Below, in pieces: positions 25,762 through 34,615 of a stretch of DNA of 64,000 nt. The notes below the pieces were generated by a model that had not been told where the DNA came from, ran no database searches, and worked only from the letters and a program-made list of their open reading frames with translations. The stretch comes from Lysinibacillus antri (GTDB taxonomy: Bacteria > Bacillota > Bacilli > Bacillales_A > Planococcaceae), in assembly GCF_003977595.1 (NCBI RefSeq), contig NZ_RYYR01000012.1, positions 1 to 64,000 on the forward strand. The letters run 5' to 3'. Each line of letters begins with the position of its first letter. Position 1 is the first letter of the stretch. The translations under genes were made by a program, and so were the position numbers.

Positions 25762-26289
25762 TTATAAAAATATACCACCTACAACTAAACCACCCATAAT
25801 AACAAAGGCTGGGTGAATTTTCATTTTCTCCAATGCTACATAAGCGCAAACGAGTAATACGATTGTTGCAATTAACCCCGTTGCATCATAGGAAGTGTGA
25901 AAAAAGTCAAATGTCATCTCCGCCAATAAAATTGCGATTGCTGGTAATACAAAGCTAGATAACCTTTTGACTCTGGGTGAATTTCGATATCGGTACAAAA
26001 TATTCAATAATATTAGCATTAATAGTAAGGATGGTCCTACTGTTGCGAATAGGGCGACAATTGCACCGAACACGCCACCTACTTCATAGCCAATAAATCC
26101 AGCCATTTTTGTCGCAATAGGACCCGGTAATGCATTGCCAAAAGCTAATACCTCACTAAATTCGGTTGTTGTCATCCAGCCGTATTTCTCTACCACTTCA
26201 TGCTCAATCAGTGGAATTGTAGAAGGACCTCCACCATAGCCAAGTATCCCTGGATAAAAAAATGCGAAAAAGATTTGAAGGTAGATCAC
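25762..26289 (-). CDS. ywrA: Chromate transporter half (CHR family), second subunit
   Basis: A 175-residue membrane protein of the short-chain CHR family with the conserved GILGYGGGPSTIPLIEHEVV block and FGNALPGPIATKMAGFIGY. Short ChrA proteins work in pairs with opposite topology to export chromate (or related anions). GTG start overlaps the upstream subunit's stop by 4 bp. The pair plus the gamma-glutamyltransferase upstream match the gene set of Bacillus subtilis ywrA, ywrB and ywrD. True substrate is not proven for this group. Confidence 0.82.
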   Translation of the reverse strand: MIYLQIFFAFFYPGILGYGGGPSTIPLIEHEVVEKYGWMTTTEFSEVLAFGNALPGPIATKMAGFIGYEVGGVFGAIVALFATVGPSLLLMLILLNILYRYRNSPRVKRLSSFVLPAIAILLAEMTFDFFHTSYDATGLIATIVLLVCAYVALEKMKIHPAFVIMGGLVVGGIFL

Positions 26290-26849
26290 GTTTGCTCACC
26301 TTCTTCTTTAGACTTCTTAATCGGAAGGAATAAAGCAAGTAACAGTAAAACTGCAATGACAATCCCTGGGTGTATCTGTAGCACTATCATACAAATAAAT
26401 GATGCTGCTAATATGATTGACCCGACCTTCCATCCCAACGATTTCTTTGACTTTATTAAGAAATCCCAAGTAAGTACACCGAGCATAATCGCCACAATAG
26501 GTACAACGCCATTGGTCATTCCTTTGACAAAATCAAAATCTTTAAATTCATTTAATGAGGCTAATAGAATAATCATGAGCAACACTGTAGGCAAAACCGT
26601 TGCGATTAAAGCATTAATCAGTCCAACCCATCCACCAACACGATACCCAATATAACCAGCCATTTTTGTTGCAATTGGTCCTGGTAATGTATTACCTATT
26701 GATAACACATCCGAAAATTCTTCATCCGTCATCATTTGAAATGTTTCAACTACTTCTTTGTGGACGAGGGGAATGGTTGAGGGACCCCCGCCAAACCCCA
26801 ATATTCCTGATCGAAAGAAGGCAATAAAAATAGCATTTTGTTTCGCCAT
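26286..26849 (-). CDS. ywrB: Chromate transporter half (CHR family), first subunit
   Basis: A 187-residue membrane protein with GILGFGGGPSTIPLVHKEVV and IGNTLPGPIATKMAGYIGY, paralogous to the subunit encoded next to it. The ATG at 26849 is chosen because AGAAGG lies seven bases upstream; the longer frame to 26921 would overlap the gamma-glutamyltransferase gene by 47 bp. With this start the genes are 25 bp apart. The two halves probably form one heteromeric exporter. Confidence 0.83.
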   Translation of the reverse strand: MAKQNAIFIAFFRSGILGFGGGPSTIPLVHKEVVETFQMMTDEEFSDVLSIGNTLPGPIATKMAGYIGYRVGGWVGLINALIATVLPTVLLMIILLASLNEFKDFDFVKGMTNGVVPIVAIMLGVLTWDFLIKSKKSLGWKVGSIILAASFICMIVLQIHPGIVIAVLLLLALFLPIKKSKEEGEQT

Positions 26850-26874
26850 AAATTCCTTCTCTGTAAATGCCTTG

Positions 26875-28512
26875 TTAGTAGCCAATTGCCATGCCATCTC
26901 CTCTTGGGTCTGCTCCGCCAAATTTTACATTGGTTTTTTCATCTATTAAAATACCACCTGCATGCCCCATTGTATCCGTAAACTCTTCTAACACTTCTAT
27001 GTCATGACCCAGATGTTTTAATTCAGTAAGCACCTCGTTTGAAATACGATTTTCGACTTTTAAACTATTAGATGAGGCTCCCCAAGTGCGTCCATAAAGC
27101 CATCTCGGTGCTTCAATCGCCTCTTGTACATTCATGCCATAATCAACAATTCGTGTCACTAAAGCCGCTTGTGTTTGTGGCTGTCCTTCTCCACCCATCG
27201 TTCCATAGACTAACGTAGGCTTGCCATTCTTTAACAACATGGCTGGATTTAATGTATGGAAGGAACGTTTTCTTGGAGCGAGGGCATTTACATGGTTTTC
27301 GTCTAGCGAAAAATAGCTACCCCGATTTTGCAATACAATCCCCGTGCCTTCAGGTATAAAGCCCGAACCGAATTCGTGATAGATACTTTGAATAAATGAA
27401 ACGGCATTGCCATACTCATCTACAATCCCCAACCAAACTGTATCTCCCTTTGCATCTAGTAATTGTAATTCTTTTGCCCGATCACTATCTCTAATTTTTT
27501 CAGCAAGTTCTAATCCATGTTGCTCGCTTAAAATTTCGCTTATTGGTATATCCATAAAGTTTGGATCTGTTAAATAGCGATCTCGGTCAACAAATGCATG
27601 TTTAATTGCCTCCACTAGTACATGGTAATAAGTAGATGAACCCTCTTCAATTTCTTTCATATTAATATGATTTAAAATATTTAATATCGATAATGAAGCC
27701 ATCCCCTGTGTATTTGGAGGTAAATTATAAGCAACATAGTCTCTATATGGAACTGAAATTGGTTTTACCCAATCACTTGTATGCTTTTTGAAGTCTTCCA
27801 CAGTTAAAATACCACCATGTTTTTGTAAATCCGCTACAACTTTTTCTGTTAGTTCACTGTTATAAAAGTGATTTGCACCATTTTCTGCAATCGCTGTTAA
27901 TGTCTTGGCTAAATCCATTTGCTTCATAACATCACCAGCTTGATATGGCCGATTACCTTTTAAAAAGACTTGTTTAAAACCAGCATATCGTCCAAGTGCT
28001 CGGAATTCTGTATCCTTTTCGTCTAAATTTACTGATGTCCAATATTCTTGACTCGGCGTTACCGGAAACCCTTCTTTTGCATAATGAATTGCAGATTCTA
28101 GTAAACTAGCCCAAGATAAAGAGCCGTTCATCTCTTCATTCGAATACGCATATGCTTGCCCCCATCCCGCTACAGCACCTGGTACTGTATTTGCAGCAAG
28201 CGCTCCTCGTGATGGAATTTTTGTGTATCCTTGAGATTTATAAAAGTTGATGGTTGCCATTTCTCCAGAACGACCACTCGCATTTAATGCCTTTAATTCC
28301 TTTGTCTTCGCATTGTAAATCAACCAAAAATTGTCCCCACCGATTCCATTCATATGAGGATACACAACACCTATTGTAGATGCTGCTGCGATTGCTGCTT
28401 CAATGGCATTGCCGCCCTTTTGCAATGTCGTGATTGCAGCTTGTGATGCAAGGTAATGCGGTGTTGTCACCATCCCTTTTGTAGACATTGTCGTTGCGCG
28501 ATGTTGTTTCAT
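26875..28512 (-). CDS. ywrD: Gamma-glutamyltransferase (YwrD-like)
   Basis: A 545-residue Ntn-hydrolase-fold enzyme. The N-terminal part has KGMVTTPHYLASQAA and GIGGDNFWL; the small-subunit start is at Thr358 in GDTVWLGIVDEYGNAVSF, replacing the usual THFS; the C-terminal part has NRGSYFSLD and MGGEGQPQ. The family cleaves gamma-glutamyl bonds (glutathione, poly-glutamate) after autocatalytic cleavage at the Thr. No signal peptide is visible, so it should be cytoplasmic like YwrD. The link to CHR transporters is shared with B. subtilis and may indicate a thiol-linked oxyanion response; that is inference. Confidence 0.87.
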   Translation of the reverse strand: MKQHRATTMSTKGMVTTPHYLASQAAITTLQKGGNAIEAAIAAASTIGVVYPHMNGIGGDNFWLIYNAKTKELKALNASGRSGEMATINFYKSQGYTKIPSRGALAANTVPGAVAGWGQAYAYSNEEMNGSLSWASLLESAIHYAKEGFPVTPSQEYWTSVNLDEKDTEFRALGRYAGFKQVFLKGNRPYQAGDVMKQMDLAKTLTAIAENGANHFYNSELTEKVVADLQKHGGILTVEDFKKHTSDWVKPISVPYRDYVAYNLPPNTQGMASLSILNILNHINMKEIEEGSSTYYHVLVEAIKHAFVDRDRYLTDPNFMDIPISEILSEQHGLELAEKIRDSDRAKELQLLDAKGDTVWLGIVDEYGNAVSFIQSIYHEFGSGFIPEGTGIVLQNRGSYFSLDENHVNALAPRKRSFHTLNPAMLLKNGKPTLVYGTMGGEGQPQTQAALVTRIVDYGMNVQEAIEAPRWLYGRTWGASSNSLKVENRISNEVLTELKHLGHDIEVLEEFTDTMGHAGGILIDEKTNVKFGGADPRGDGMAIGY

Positions 28513-28626
28513 TATGAAAATCCCCCTTCATACTCCCTATGTATCAACTAAACTTTACTTTTCAGTTTTTTCAGTCAATTATATAGAGTTTAACAAAATT
28601 CCAATAGTTTGCAATTCTTTCACATA

Positions 28627-28664
28627 ATAAAAAGACGACTTAATGCGTTTGCTTAAGCCATCTT
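28627..28664 (-). terminator. Intrinsic terminator of the lipoprotein-HEAT-Nudix operon
   Basis: Minus-strand AAGATGGCTTAA pairs with TTAAGTCGTCT and is followed by TTTTATT, 17 bp after the Nudix stop. Confidence 0.75.
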
Positions 28665-28680
28665 CATTCCATTTATCTAT

Positions 28681-29235
28681 TTATTTACGAAGTTTATCAT
28701 TGAGTTTCTTATAAACTACTTTCATCTCTGGTTCTGTACTTGCCGCAATCGCATCTTCAAACGTAAACCAACCTATGTCACTATTTTCATCAGGTTTAAT
28801 TTGTAACAATTCATTTTCATCTGCTTCAATTAAATATGTCACATTTAAATGTACGTGGGTTGCGATATGGTTGCCCTTTTTTTCATGAGCTGCAACACCT
28901 AATATTTCAATGGAATACATCTCATCAGATACAGGCTTTATCTTCTGTAGCCCCGTTTCTTCTTGTGTTTCTTTTAATGCAACCTCAAGTAGATTGGCAT
29001 TTCCATCCGCATGTCCACCAACCCATGACCAGGATTGATAAATGTTATGGTAGGCCATTAATACTTTTGTTCGATTTTGATTCACAACCCATGCAGATGC
29101 TGTAAAGTGGGCAAATTCATTTTCTCTCGTCAATAGATTATCAAATAAGTCCATATATTTTAATATTAGTTCTTGATCTTTTATCTCTTGCGCATTGTCT
29201 GGTTGATATTGTTCAATTTGTTGTTTTAAGTTCAT
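28681..29235 (-). CDS. Nudix hydrolase
   Basis: A 184-residue Nudix protein with box GGHADGNANLLEVALKETQEETG (given here as its ends: GGHADG at about residue 73, KETQEETG at about 89). NQNRTKVLMAYHNIYQSWSW precedes the box as in ADP-ribose or dNTP-type Nudix proteins of Bacilli. The C-terminus binds no other domain. The start overlaps the stop of the HEAT-repeat gene by 4 bp; the three genes form one operon. Substrate unknown. Confidence 0.82.
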   Translation of the reverse strand: MNLKQQIEQYQPDNAQEIKDQELILKYMDLFDNLLTRENEFAHFTASAWVVNQNRTKVLMAYHNIYQSWSWVGGHADGNANLLEVALKETQEETGLQKIKPVSDEMYSIEILGVAAHEKKGNHIATHVHLNVTYLIEADENELLQIKPDENSDIGWFTFEDAIAASTEPEMKVVYKKLNDKLRK

Positions 29236-29867
29236 CTGGTTGCTCCTTCAAGTGATTTTATGAGCTTTTTAATTCTCGTTCTTTGGGGCTCGGTAAAGTA
29301 AGGTTCTCGTTCCTGTACAACTTGTAAAAATGCATCTTTATTGTCAGCTGATACGGCAATCGAAATACTTTCTGCATGTTGTGGAACTTCTTTTGTTCGG
29401 CAGCTTTTTAAATGGTCGATTAAATAAGAGAAAATCTGCTGATTATATTCATTGTTTACTGATGCTAATTTCGCTAGAGTTATTACCCCCTTATCAACAG
29501 TAATAACCGAACCAATTTTCATTGCGAGTTTTATATCGTGCAGGTGCTCTATTAGTATTTCTGGCACTTCTAGGGCAATTGTTGATAAGGCTTGTATAGC
29601 ACCCCATATTAATCGATTATCTTTACTTTTAAGGAGCTCAATAAAGATTAATGCATTTTGACTAATCAATTCAGGTTGCAGTTTCCCAATTTCATAAGCC
29701 ACTTTAATACAATCATGTTTAATCTTTTTATCTTTGTTAGCTAAATTATCAATAATCTCCTGGACACCTTCAAGATTGTGGTTCCTAACAAGTTCTTCGG
29801 CTAATTCAATATTAGGTTGTTCATCACTTCGATCTAATTGTGAGGAGAGTCGGTTTAGAATAGTCAT
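29232..29867 (-). CDS. HEAT-like repeat protein
   Basis: A 211-residue all-helical protein with repeated two-helix units: LVRNHNLEGVQEIIDNL, CIKVAYEIGKLQPELI, WGAIQALSTIALEVPEIL, GVITLAKLASVNNEY. This is a HEAT/armadillo-type scaffold, usually for protein contacts. ATG with AAGGAG upstream. It lies 13 bp after a lipoprotein gene and is coupled to a Nudix gene. No catalytic motif is seen; its partner is unknown. Confidence 0.7.
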   Translation of the reverse strand: MTILNRLSSQLDRSDEQPNIELAEELVRNHNLEGVQEIIDNLANKDKKIKHDCIKVAYEIGKLQPELISQNALIFIELLKSKDNRLIWGAIQALSTIALEVPEILIEHLHDIKLAMKIGSVITVDKGVITLAKLASVNNEYNQQIFSYLIDHLKSCRTKEVPQHAESISIAVSADNKDAFLQVVQEREPYFTEPQRTRIKKLIKSLEGATR

Positions 29868-29880
29868 GTCATTCTCCTTA

Positions 29881-30885
29881 TTATGTGTTTAACATTGCTC
29901 TACCAAGTGATTCATTTGCTCCTGAATACACGGTATCGATATCTGACATGCTTTTGATTAATTTAATATCTTCAAAAATAACGCGTTCATCTTTTCTATT
30001 TGAGATAATTACATCTTGGAATTTAAGTGCAGGATGGCTATTTAAATATTGAATTAGCTGAAATATCTTATCCTTCTCTATGCTTTCACCGATTAAATAC
30101 ATCCGATACCCTTCCGTACATTCGCCATTTTCATAATACTCTTGGAAGCAGCCAAAAGATTCGAATCTTGGATCTTCACTTTTTAATCCGAATTCATATA
30201 CGTAGCCTAGATTGTTTAGCTCATTTTCTAGTTCAATAAATAGCGGTTCGTCTCTTTCTTTTAAAGATTCATTTGATATATCCAAATCTAAATATAATTG
30301 TTCTTTTAGTTGCTCAATTGATGTAACTGTCTCAATCTGTTCTACTTGCATCAATTTTTCTTTCACATAATTAATGTTCAGTTCTTCAATGCTTTCTTCA
30401 AATTTTTCTTCCTTTTTAAAGGTATTCAATAAATTAATAAAATCCATTAATGGCTGAACTGTATCCTCTTTGAAGGTGGAAATATTAGAATTATAATTCA
30501 CATTAATTTGCAGTCCATTGCCTTTACGAAAAACCACATCGGATATTTTTAATTTTGAGATTTCGTTATTATATTTGTCTAAAAACTTTTGTCCTATTAA
30601 AAATGTTTCTTCCTGGATTTTATAGTTATCTCCTACGACATCCGTTTCCCACATTCCTTTAAGATCCACGGTAAATTCCACTTTCGGATCATCTTTGCGT
30701 TGTACTTGGTAAATTCGATCGCCCATATTCCCTTCATTTAAGGATTCTCGATAAATGAAGTCTACTTCAAATCCATAGGTTTCCATTACATGATCTTGTA
30801 CTTTTTGATCGACCTCTTCTTCAGAATCACAACCAACTAAGAATAGTACACCGAGGAAAGCTAAAATAAACCGTGTAAATTTCAT
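29881..30885 (-). CDS. Lipoprotein, function unknown
   Basis: A 334-residue protein with a lipoprotein signal peptide (lipobox FLVGC, Cys at about 19) and a large, charged, secreted part that looks alpha/beta: EVDFIYRESLNEGNMGD near the start and ECTEGYRMYLIGESIEKD near residue 255. I do not recognise a named family; similar lipoproteins are common in Bacillales. It starts the operon with the HEAT and Nudix genes. The upstream 30886-31087 region contains the near-palindrome ATTTCTCGGGAAAT at 31010. Confidence 0.7.
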   Translation of the reverse strand: MKFTRFILAFLGVLFLVGCDSEEEVDQKVQDHVMETYGFEVDFIYRESLNEGNMGDRIYQVQRKDDPKVEFTVDLKGMWETDVVGDNYKIQEETFLIGQKFLDKYNNEISKLKISDVVFRKGNGLQINVNYNSNISTFKEDTVQPLMDFINLLNTFKKEEKFEESIEELNINYVKEKLMQVEQIETVTSIEQLKEQLYLDLDISNESLKERDEPLFIELENELNNLGYVYEFGLKSEDPRFESFGCFQEYYENGECTEGYRMYLIGESIEKDKIFQLIQYLNSHPALKFQDVIISNRKDERVIFEDIKLIKSMSDIDTVYSGANESLGRAMLNT

Positions 30886-31091
30886 ATTAATCCCCTTTAG
30901 ATTGTAAAATAGCGAACAATAAATTTCTTGAAGATTCTACCATAACGTAATGAAATGTGGTACTCAATATTTGTAGAAGGATTTTCGATTTTAATCGCAA
31001 AATCAAACATTTCTCGGGAAATATTTCTATAATTCGTTTAAGAAAGCGAACTTCTGTTGAGAAATGGCAAATTACATCGATTTTTTGTATT

Positions 31092-31117
31092 AAAAAGGCA
31101 CCGTTGTTTAACGATGC
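31092..31117 (-). terminator. Intrinsic terminator of the HD hydrolase gene
   Basis: Minus-strand GCATCGTT with AACGGTGC around AAAC, then CTTTTTAATA; 10 bp after the stop. Confidence 0.75.
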
Positions 31118-31126
31118 TTCAATGAT

Positions 31127-31984
31127 CTAAAGTTTACTTATGTTTCGTTTAAAATGTTGATAAAGTTGATTGTCCGTCCAGTGCATTTCCTCTTGTAAAG
31201 CAATACAAAAACTAGCTAAGATTATTGGGCCATCAGAATTTGTTTCAAAATTAACTCCTCTAGTAGATAAATCCTCTAGCTTTCCCCATGCAGGTTCTTG
31301 ATTGCCTCGATATAGCCTATTTGCATTTTCTGTAATTTTCTTTGCCAAATCCAAAACTTTAATTTTTTCTAACTTTTCTTCATTACCTATGCCATAAGCG
31401 CAGCTAAATAATATGTCAATTTCTTTATTTGTAATCCAATTTATTGATCCAAACACAGCTTTTACCTCTTTTTCGAGCTGTCCTATGAGTTTAAACTCTT
31501 TTTTACGCGAAGAAAGAGCCTTCACTATACTACTGTAATACCAATGCTGATCTTTTTTCCCACGATTAAAGCGAGACCATACTGTTTCGCCATCTCGTTC
31601 AAGGTCCTCCCGTATAGAGCGTAAATTATGTAATTTATCTGCTACAATCACTTGGATTTCTTCTAATGAAGCTTTAGATAGTCCTTGAATCGTATGACGT
31701 TTTCTCTCTTCCCACGGGAGACTTTTATCGTGTTCTGATGCGGCTTGAACAAGGTTCGCGATTTTCTCGCTAAATTCCTCAACTAGCTGTGGATAGGTTA
31801 CATCCGTATCCTCAATCGTGTCATGCAATATCCCCGCAGCAATCACTTCCTCTAAACATTTTGCCTGTTGTAGAAGCATACCTACCGCAAATGGATGTGT
31901 GATATATGGGATATTTGTCGATTTTCTCATCTGACCTTCATGAGCTTTTGCTGCAAAAATAATAGCTTTTTCAATTAGATTCAT
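31127..31984 (-). CDS. HD-domain hydrolase, Mesh1/SpoT-like
   Basis: A 285-residue protein whose first 165 residues are a SpoT/Mesh1-type HD domain: AAKAHEGQMRKS, PYITHPFAVGML, AGILHDTIEDTD (the HD pair, about residues 53-54) and VADKLHNLRSIRED (about 117). These are the metal and nucleotide sites of (p)ppGpp hydrolases. The C-terminal third is different and lacks the synthetase, TGS and ACT domains of RelA. It may be a small alarmone hydrolase or a hydrolase of a related nucleotide. It is monocistronic with a good ribosome-binding site (GAAGGAGGG). Confidence 0.82.
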   Translation of the reverse strand: MNLIEKAIIFAAKAHEGQMRKSTNIPYITHPFAVGMLLQQAKCLEEVIAAGILHDTIEDTDVTYPQLVEEFSEKIANLVQAASEHDKSLPWEERKRHTIQGLSKASLEEIQVIVADKLHNLRSIREDLERDGETVWSRFNRGKKDQHWYYSSIVKALSSRKKEFKLIGQLEKEVKAVFGSINWITNKEIDILFSCAYGIGNEEKLEKIKVLDLAKKITENANRLYRGNQEPAWGKLEDLSTRGVNFETNSDGPIILASFCIALQEEMHWTDNQLYQHFKRNISKL

Positions 31985-32027
31985 AAGAGTCCCTCCTTCT
32001 TAAAACAAATATTCCATTAATTATACC

Positions 32028-32063
32028 AAAAACGCTTATCCCCTCGACAAGGATAAGCGCTTT
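32028..32063 (-). terminator. Bidirectional terminator between the MMPL and HD genes
   Basis: CGCTTATCC (32033-32041) with GGATAAGCG (32051-32059), with T on the minus-strand side; it lies 50 bp after the MMPL stop. Confidence 0.75.
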
Positions 32064-32094
32064 GCATAAATATGAATTGTAGTGAATTGTTTGA

Positions 32095-32105
32095 GTGCCA
32101 GGCAC
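32095..32105. repeat. GTGCC-A-GGCAC palindrome
   Basis: A short perfect palindrome GTGCCAGGCAC extended to GAGTGCCAGGCACCACC, directly after the MMPL stop. Similar GGTGCCTGGCACC words recur near gene ends in many Bacillaceae genomes, as I remember; only one copy is in this window. Confidence 0.4.
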
Positions 32106-32114
32106 CACCAGAAA

Positions 32115-34319
32115 CTATTTCTTCCACAACTTCCCTGGCCAGAATGCATAACGACCTAGTACCACTGTTATGGCTGGAACAAGTAGCGGACGCACGATGA
32201 AGGTATCGATTAAGACACCAATTGCTGTAATGACACCAAATTGAACAAGTAGCTGAATTGGTAAAGTTGCTAATACAGCAAAGGTACCCGCTAAAATGAG
32301 ACCTGCCGAAGTAATAACAGATCCTGTTTGAGCGACCCCATTTTTCACCGCTTCTTTCAATCCTTGAGTTTTTCGGTTATTCCAAACTTCCGAAATCATG
32401 AAGATGTTATAGTCTTCACCTAGCGCTATTAAGAATACGAATGAGTATAACGGAAGCGCACTGGCAATGGACTCTGCTCCGAAGAATGTCGTTAATACTA
32501 ACCAGCCTAATCCCAATGCTGCAAAGAATGAAATTAATACTGTCCCCACAAGATAAATTGTTGCTGGTACCGAACGTAAATACACTAGTAATAGAATCGC
32601 AATAATGACTACCATCACAGGTTGAATCACGGATTCATCACGTTCTTGCACCATTTTTTTATCTACTTGTGAACTCGTTTCTCCACCAATCCAATAGCTT
32701 TCATCCACTGCGTCAACACCCGCACCAGAAAGCATTGTTTCAATATCTGCTTTTAATGTTGGGATTACATCCATCGCTTCATTGGCATATGGATTTACAT
32801 TTAAATCTGCTTCGTATAACTGAATGTTTGGATCTTTTTCACTTACTATAGGCTCACTCACAACATCAATATAGAAAAGGGAGTCTATTTGTTTTGTTAA
32901 ATTTACCTCTTCCCCTTTTGTATCCACAATAATTTGGACAGGTGCTAATTCACCAGGCGAAAAGTTTTCTGCAATGATTGTGAATCCTTCACGGGAAGGC
33001 ATATCCTCAGGGAAGGATGATAATAAATCATAATTGTACTTAATTTGTGTTGAAGTTAACGCTAATCCACCAAGCACCACCATCGTAACGATGATGACTA
33101 ACCATGGTTTTTCCGTAACAAATTCCCCGATTTTCGTCATGATCGGATGTTTCGGCTTCGGTTCTTTGTAAGGTTTGTTCTTTTCTTGCGCACGTTTGCG
33201 TTCCATATCTTCTGTACGAGGAACAAATGGGAAGAATGCGACACGTCCCATAATTGCTAAAATTGCTGGTAAAATCGTTAAAGCAGCGATTCCCATAATA
33301 AAAATTGCAAAACTAAATGGTACAGCAAAGCGTTCAAACGCCCCAAAATTCGCTAATCCAAGTGTCGCTAATCCAATGAATACTGTTAACGCACTCATTA
33401 ATATTGCCCCACCCGATTCTTTCATCGCTTGACTAAGGGCTATAAATTTATTTTCTTCTTCGAGTAACTTTTCACGATATCGTGTGATTAAAAATAAACA
33501 ATAGTCTGTTCCAGCACCAAATAAAAGTACCGTCATGATTGATACAGCTTGCGCATCTTTATCGATCCACCCGTTATCTGCAAACCAGCCTAGCAGTGGA
33601 CTAATAGCACCATAAGCAATTCCCACTACGATTAGTGGTGTAATGGCTAAAATTGGCGAACGATAAATGACAATTAATAAAATTAAAATTAAGATCACCG
33701 TAGCAATTAAAAGCTTCACATCCGCTTGCATAAATAAATCTGTTGCATCGACTGAAATCCCCGCCGGACCTGAGAAGCGCGCATGTAATACATCCTCCTC
33801 AAGATTGGTACTATACGGATTTTCACCAATTGCCTCTTCCGTCATCTCACTAATCTTTGCTAAATTCTCTTTAATAACTTCAGTATCCGTTGTTTCATCA
33901 AAAAAGACAGGTGTTACAATAGAAGATCCGTTTTCAGAAACACTACCTAAAAGCGCTTCTGTTGGTAGCTCTCCAAATGGAGGAATCATTGATTGCCCAT
34001 CTAGTGGATTTTCACCAAGTTCTTTATACAAAGTTTGAATACCTTGTAAATCCTCTAATTCAAGTCCAGCCTCTTTATACCAAACAATTAAAAGCGGAAG
34101 TCCTGCATCTGATGGAAACTGTTCTTCAATAATTGACGCTGCCCGTTCACTCATCACATCTTCAGGCAAATCGCTGCCACTAAAATTTTCTACACTATTG
34201 ATTTGCGGCAACGTCATGGATAATACGCCAACAATTAATATCCATAAAATTAACGTAACCCACCGAGAGCGTTTATTTCCAACTAAATTGCCCCACTTTT
34301 CTAATGGGTGTTTTGACAT
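32115..34319 (-). CDS. MMPL/RND-type transporter
   Basis: A 734-residue membrane protein with the twofold MMPL plan: TM1 near residues 21-38, an extracytoplasmic loop (about 45-195), a block of five helices with GAGTDYCLFLITRYRE (about 270), then the second half with TM near 415, a second loop and ALGEDYNIFMISEVWN (about 635). The paired GxDY motifs carry the proton-relay Asp residues. These transporters move lipids or hydrophobic compounds; Bacillus members such as YdfJ are uncharacterised. It is monocistronic with no linked TetR. Confidence 0.87.
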   Translation of the reverse strand: MSKHPLEKWGNLVGNKRSRWVTLILWILIVGVLSMTLPQINSVENFSGSDLPEDVMSERAASIIEEQFPSDAGLPLLIVWYKEAGLELEDLQGIQTLYKELGENPLDGQSMIPPFGELPTEALLGSVSENGSSIVTPVFFDETTDTEVIKENLAKISEMTEEAIGENPYSTNLEEDVLHARFSGPAGISVDATDLFMQADVKLLIATVILILILLIVIYRSPILAITPLIVVGIAYGAISPLLGWFADNGWIDKDAQAVSIMTVLLFGAGTDYCLFLITRYREKLLEEENKFIALSQAMKESGGAILMSALTVFIGLATLGLANFGAFERFAVPFSFAIFIMGIAALTILPAILAIMGRVAFFPFVPRTEDMERKRAQEKNKPYKEPKPKHPIMTKIGEFVTEKPWLVIIVTMVVLGGLALTSTQIKYNYDLLSSFPEDMPSREGFTIIAENFSPGELAPVQIIVDTKGEEVNLTKQIDSLFYIDVVSEPIVSEKDPNIQLYEADLNVNPYANEAMDVIPTLKADIETMLSGAGVDAVDESYWIGGETSSQVDKKMVQERDESVIQPVMVVIIAILLLVYLRSVPATIYLVGTVLISFFAALGLGWLVLTTFFGAESIASALPLYSFVFLIALGEDYNIFMISEVWNNRKTQGLKEAVKNGVAQTGSVITSAGLILAGTFAVLATLPIQLLVQFGVITAIGVLIDTFIVRPLLVPAITVVLGRYAFWPGKLWKK

Positions 34320-34394
34320 TTATTATCCTCCTTTGTCAAATTGCATCTTAACTTTGTAATTACAAATTTTGTTTATAAAAAAGGGTCACTAAAA

Positions 34395-34427
34395 AACGCA
34401 AGGAAACGAAACAGTTATCCTTGCGTT
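34395..34427. terminator. Hairpin upstream of the MMPL gene
   Basis: AACGCAAGGA (34395-34404) and TCCTTGCGTT (34418-34427) form a perfect 10-bp stem in the 296-bp space between the nitroreductase start side and the MMPL promoter. Terminator or leader hairpin; no clear T-run. Confidence 0.35.
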
Positions 34428-34567
34428 ACATTTTATACTATTCTAAAAACCATTTCCTGAATTTACATTTTTTAAAAGTAAATTGGAAATACAACGAAAA
34501 AGAAAATATTTCCATTAAAAAAGCACTAAAACAACATTGAAACCAATACATTATTTAAAGACTAATC

Positions 34568-34605
34568 AACGTCTTTTTATTATTCAAATATAATAAAAAG
34601 GCGTT
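34568..34605 (-). terminator. Terminator of the nitroreductase gene
   Basis: AACGTCTTTTTATTA pairs with TAATAAAAAGGCGTT (one mismatch) around 8 bases, 11 bp after the stop at 34616. Confidence 0.6.
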
Positions 34606-34615
34606 ATTTAACAGC

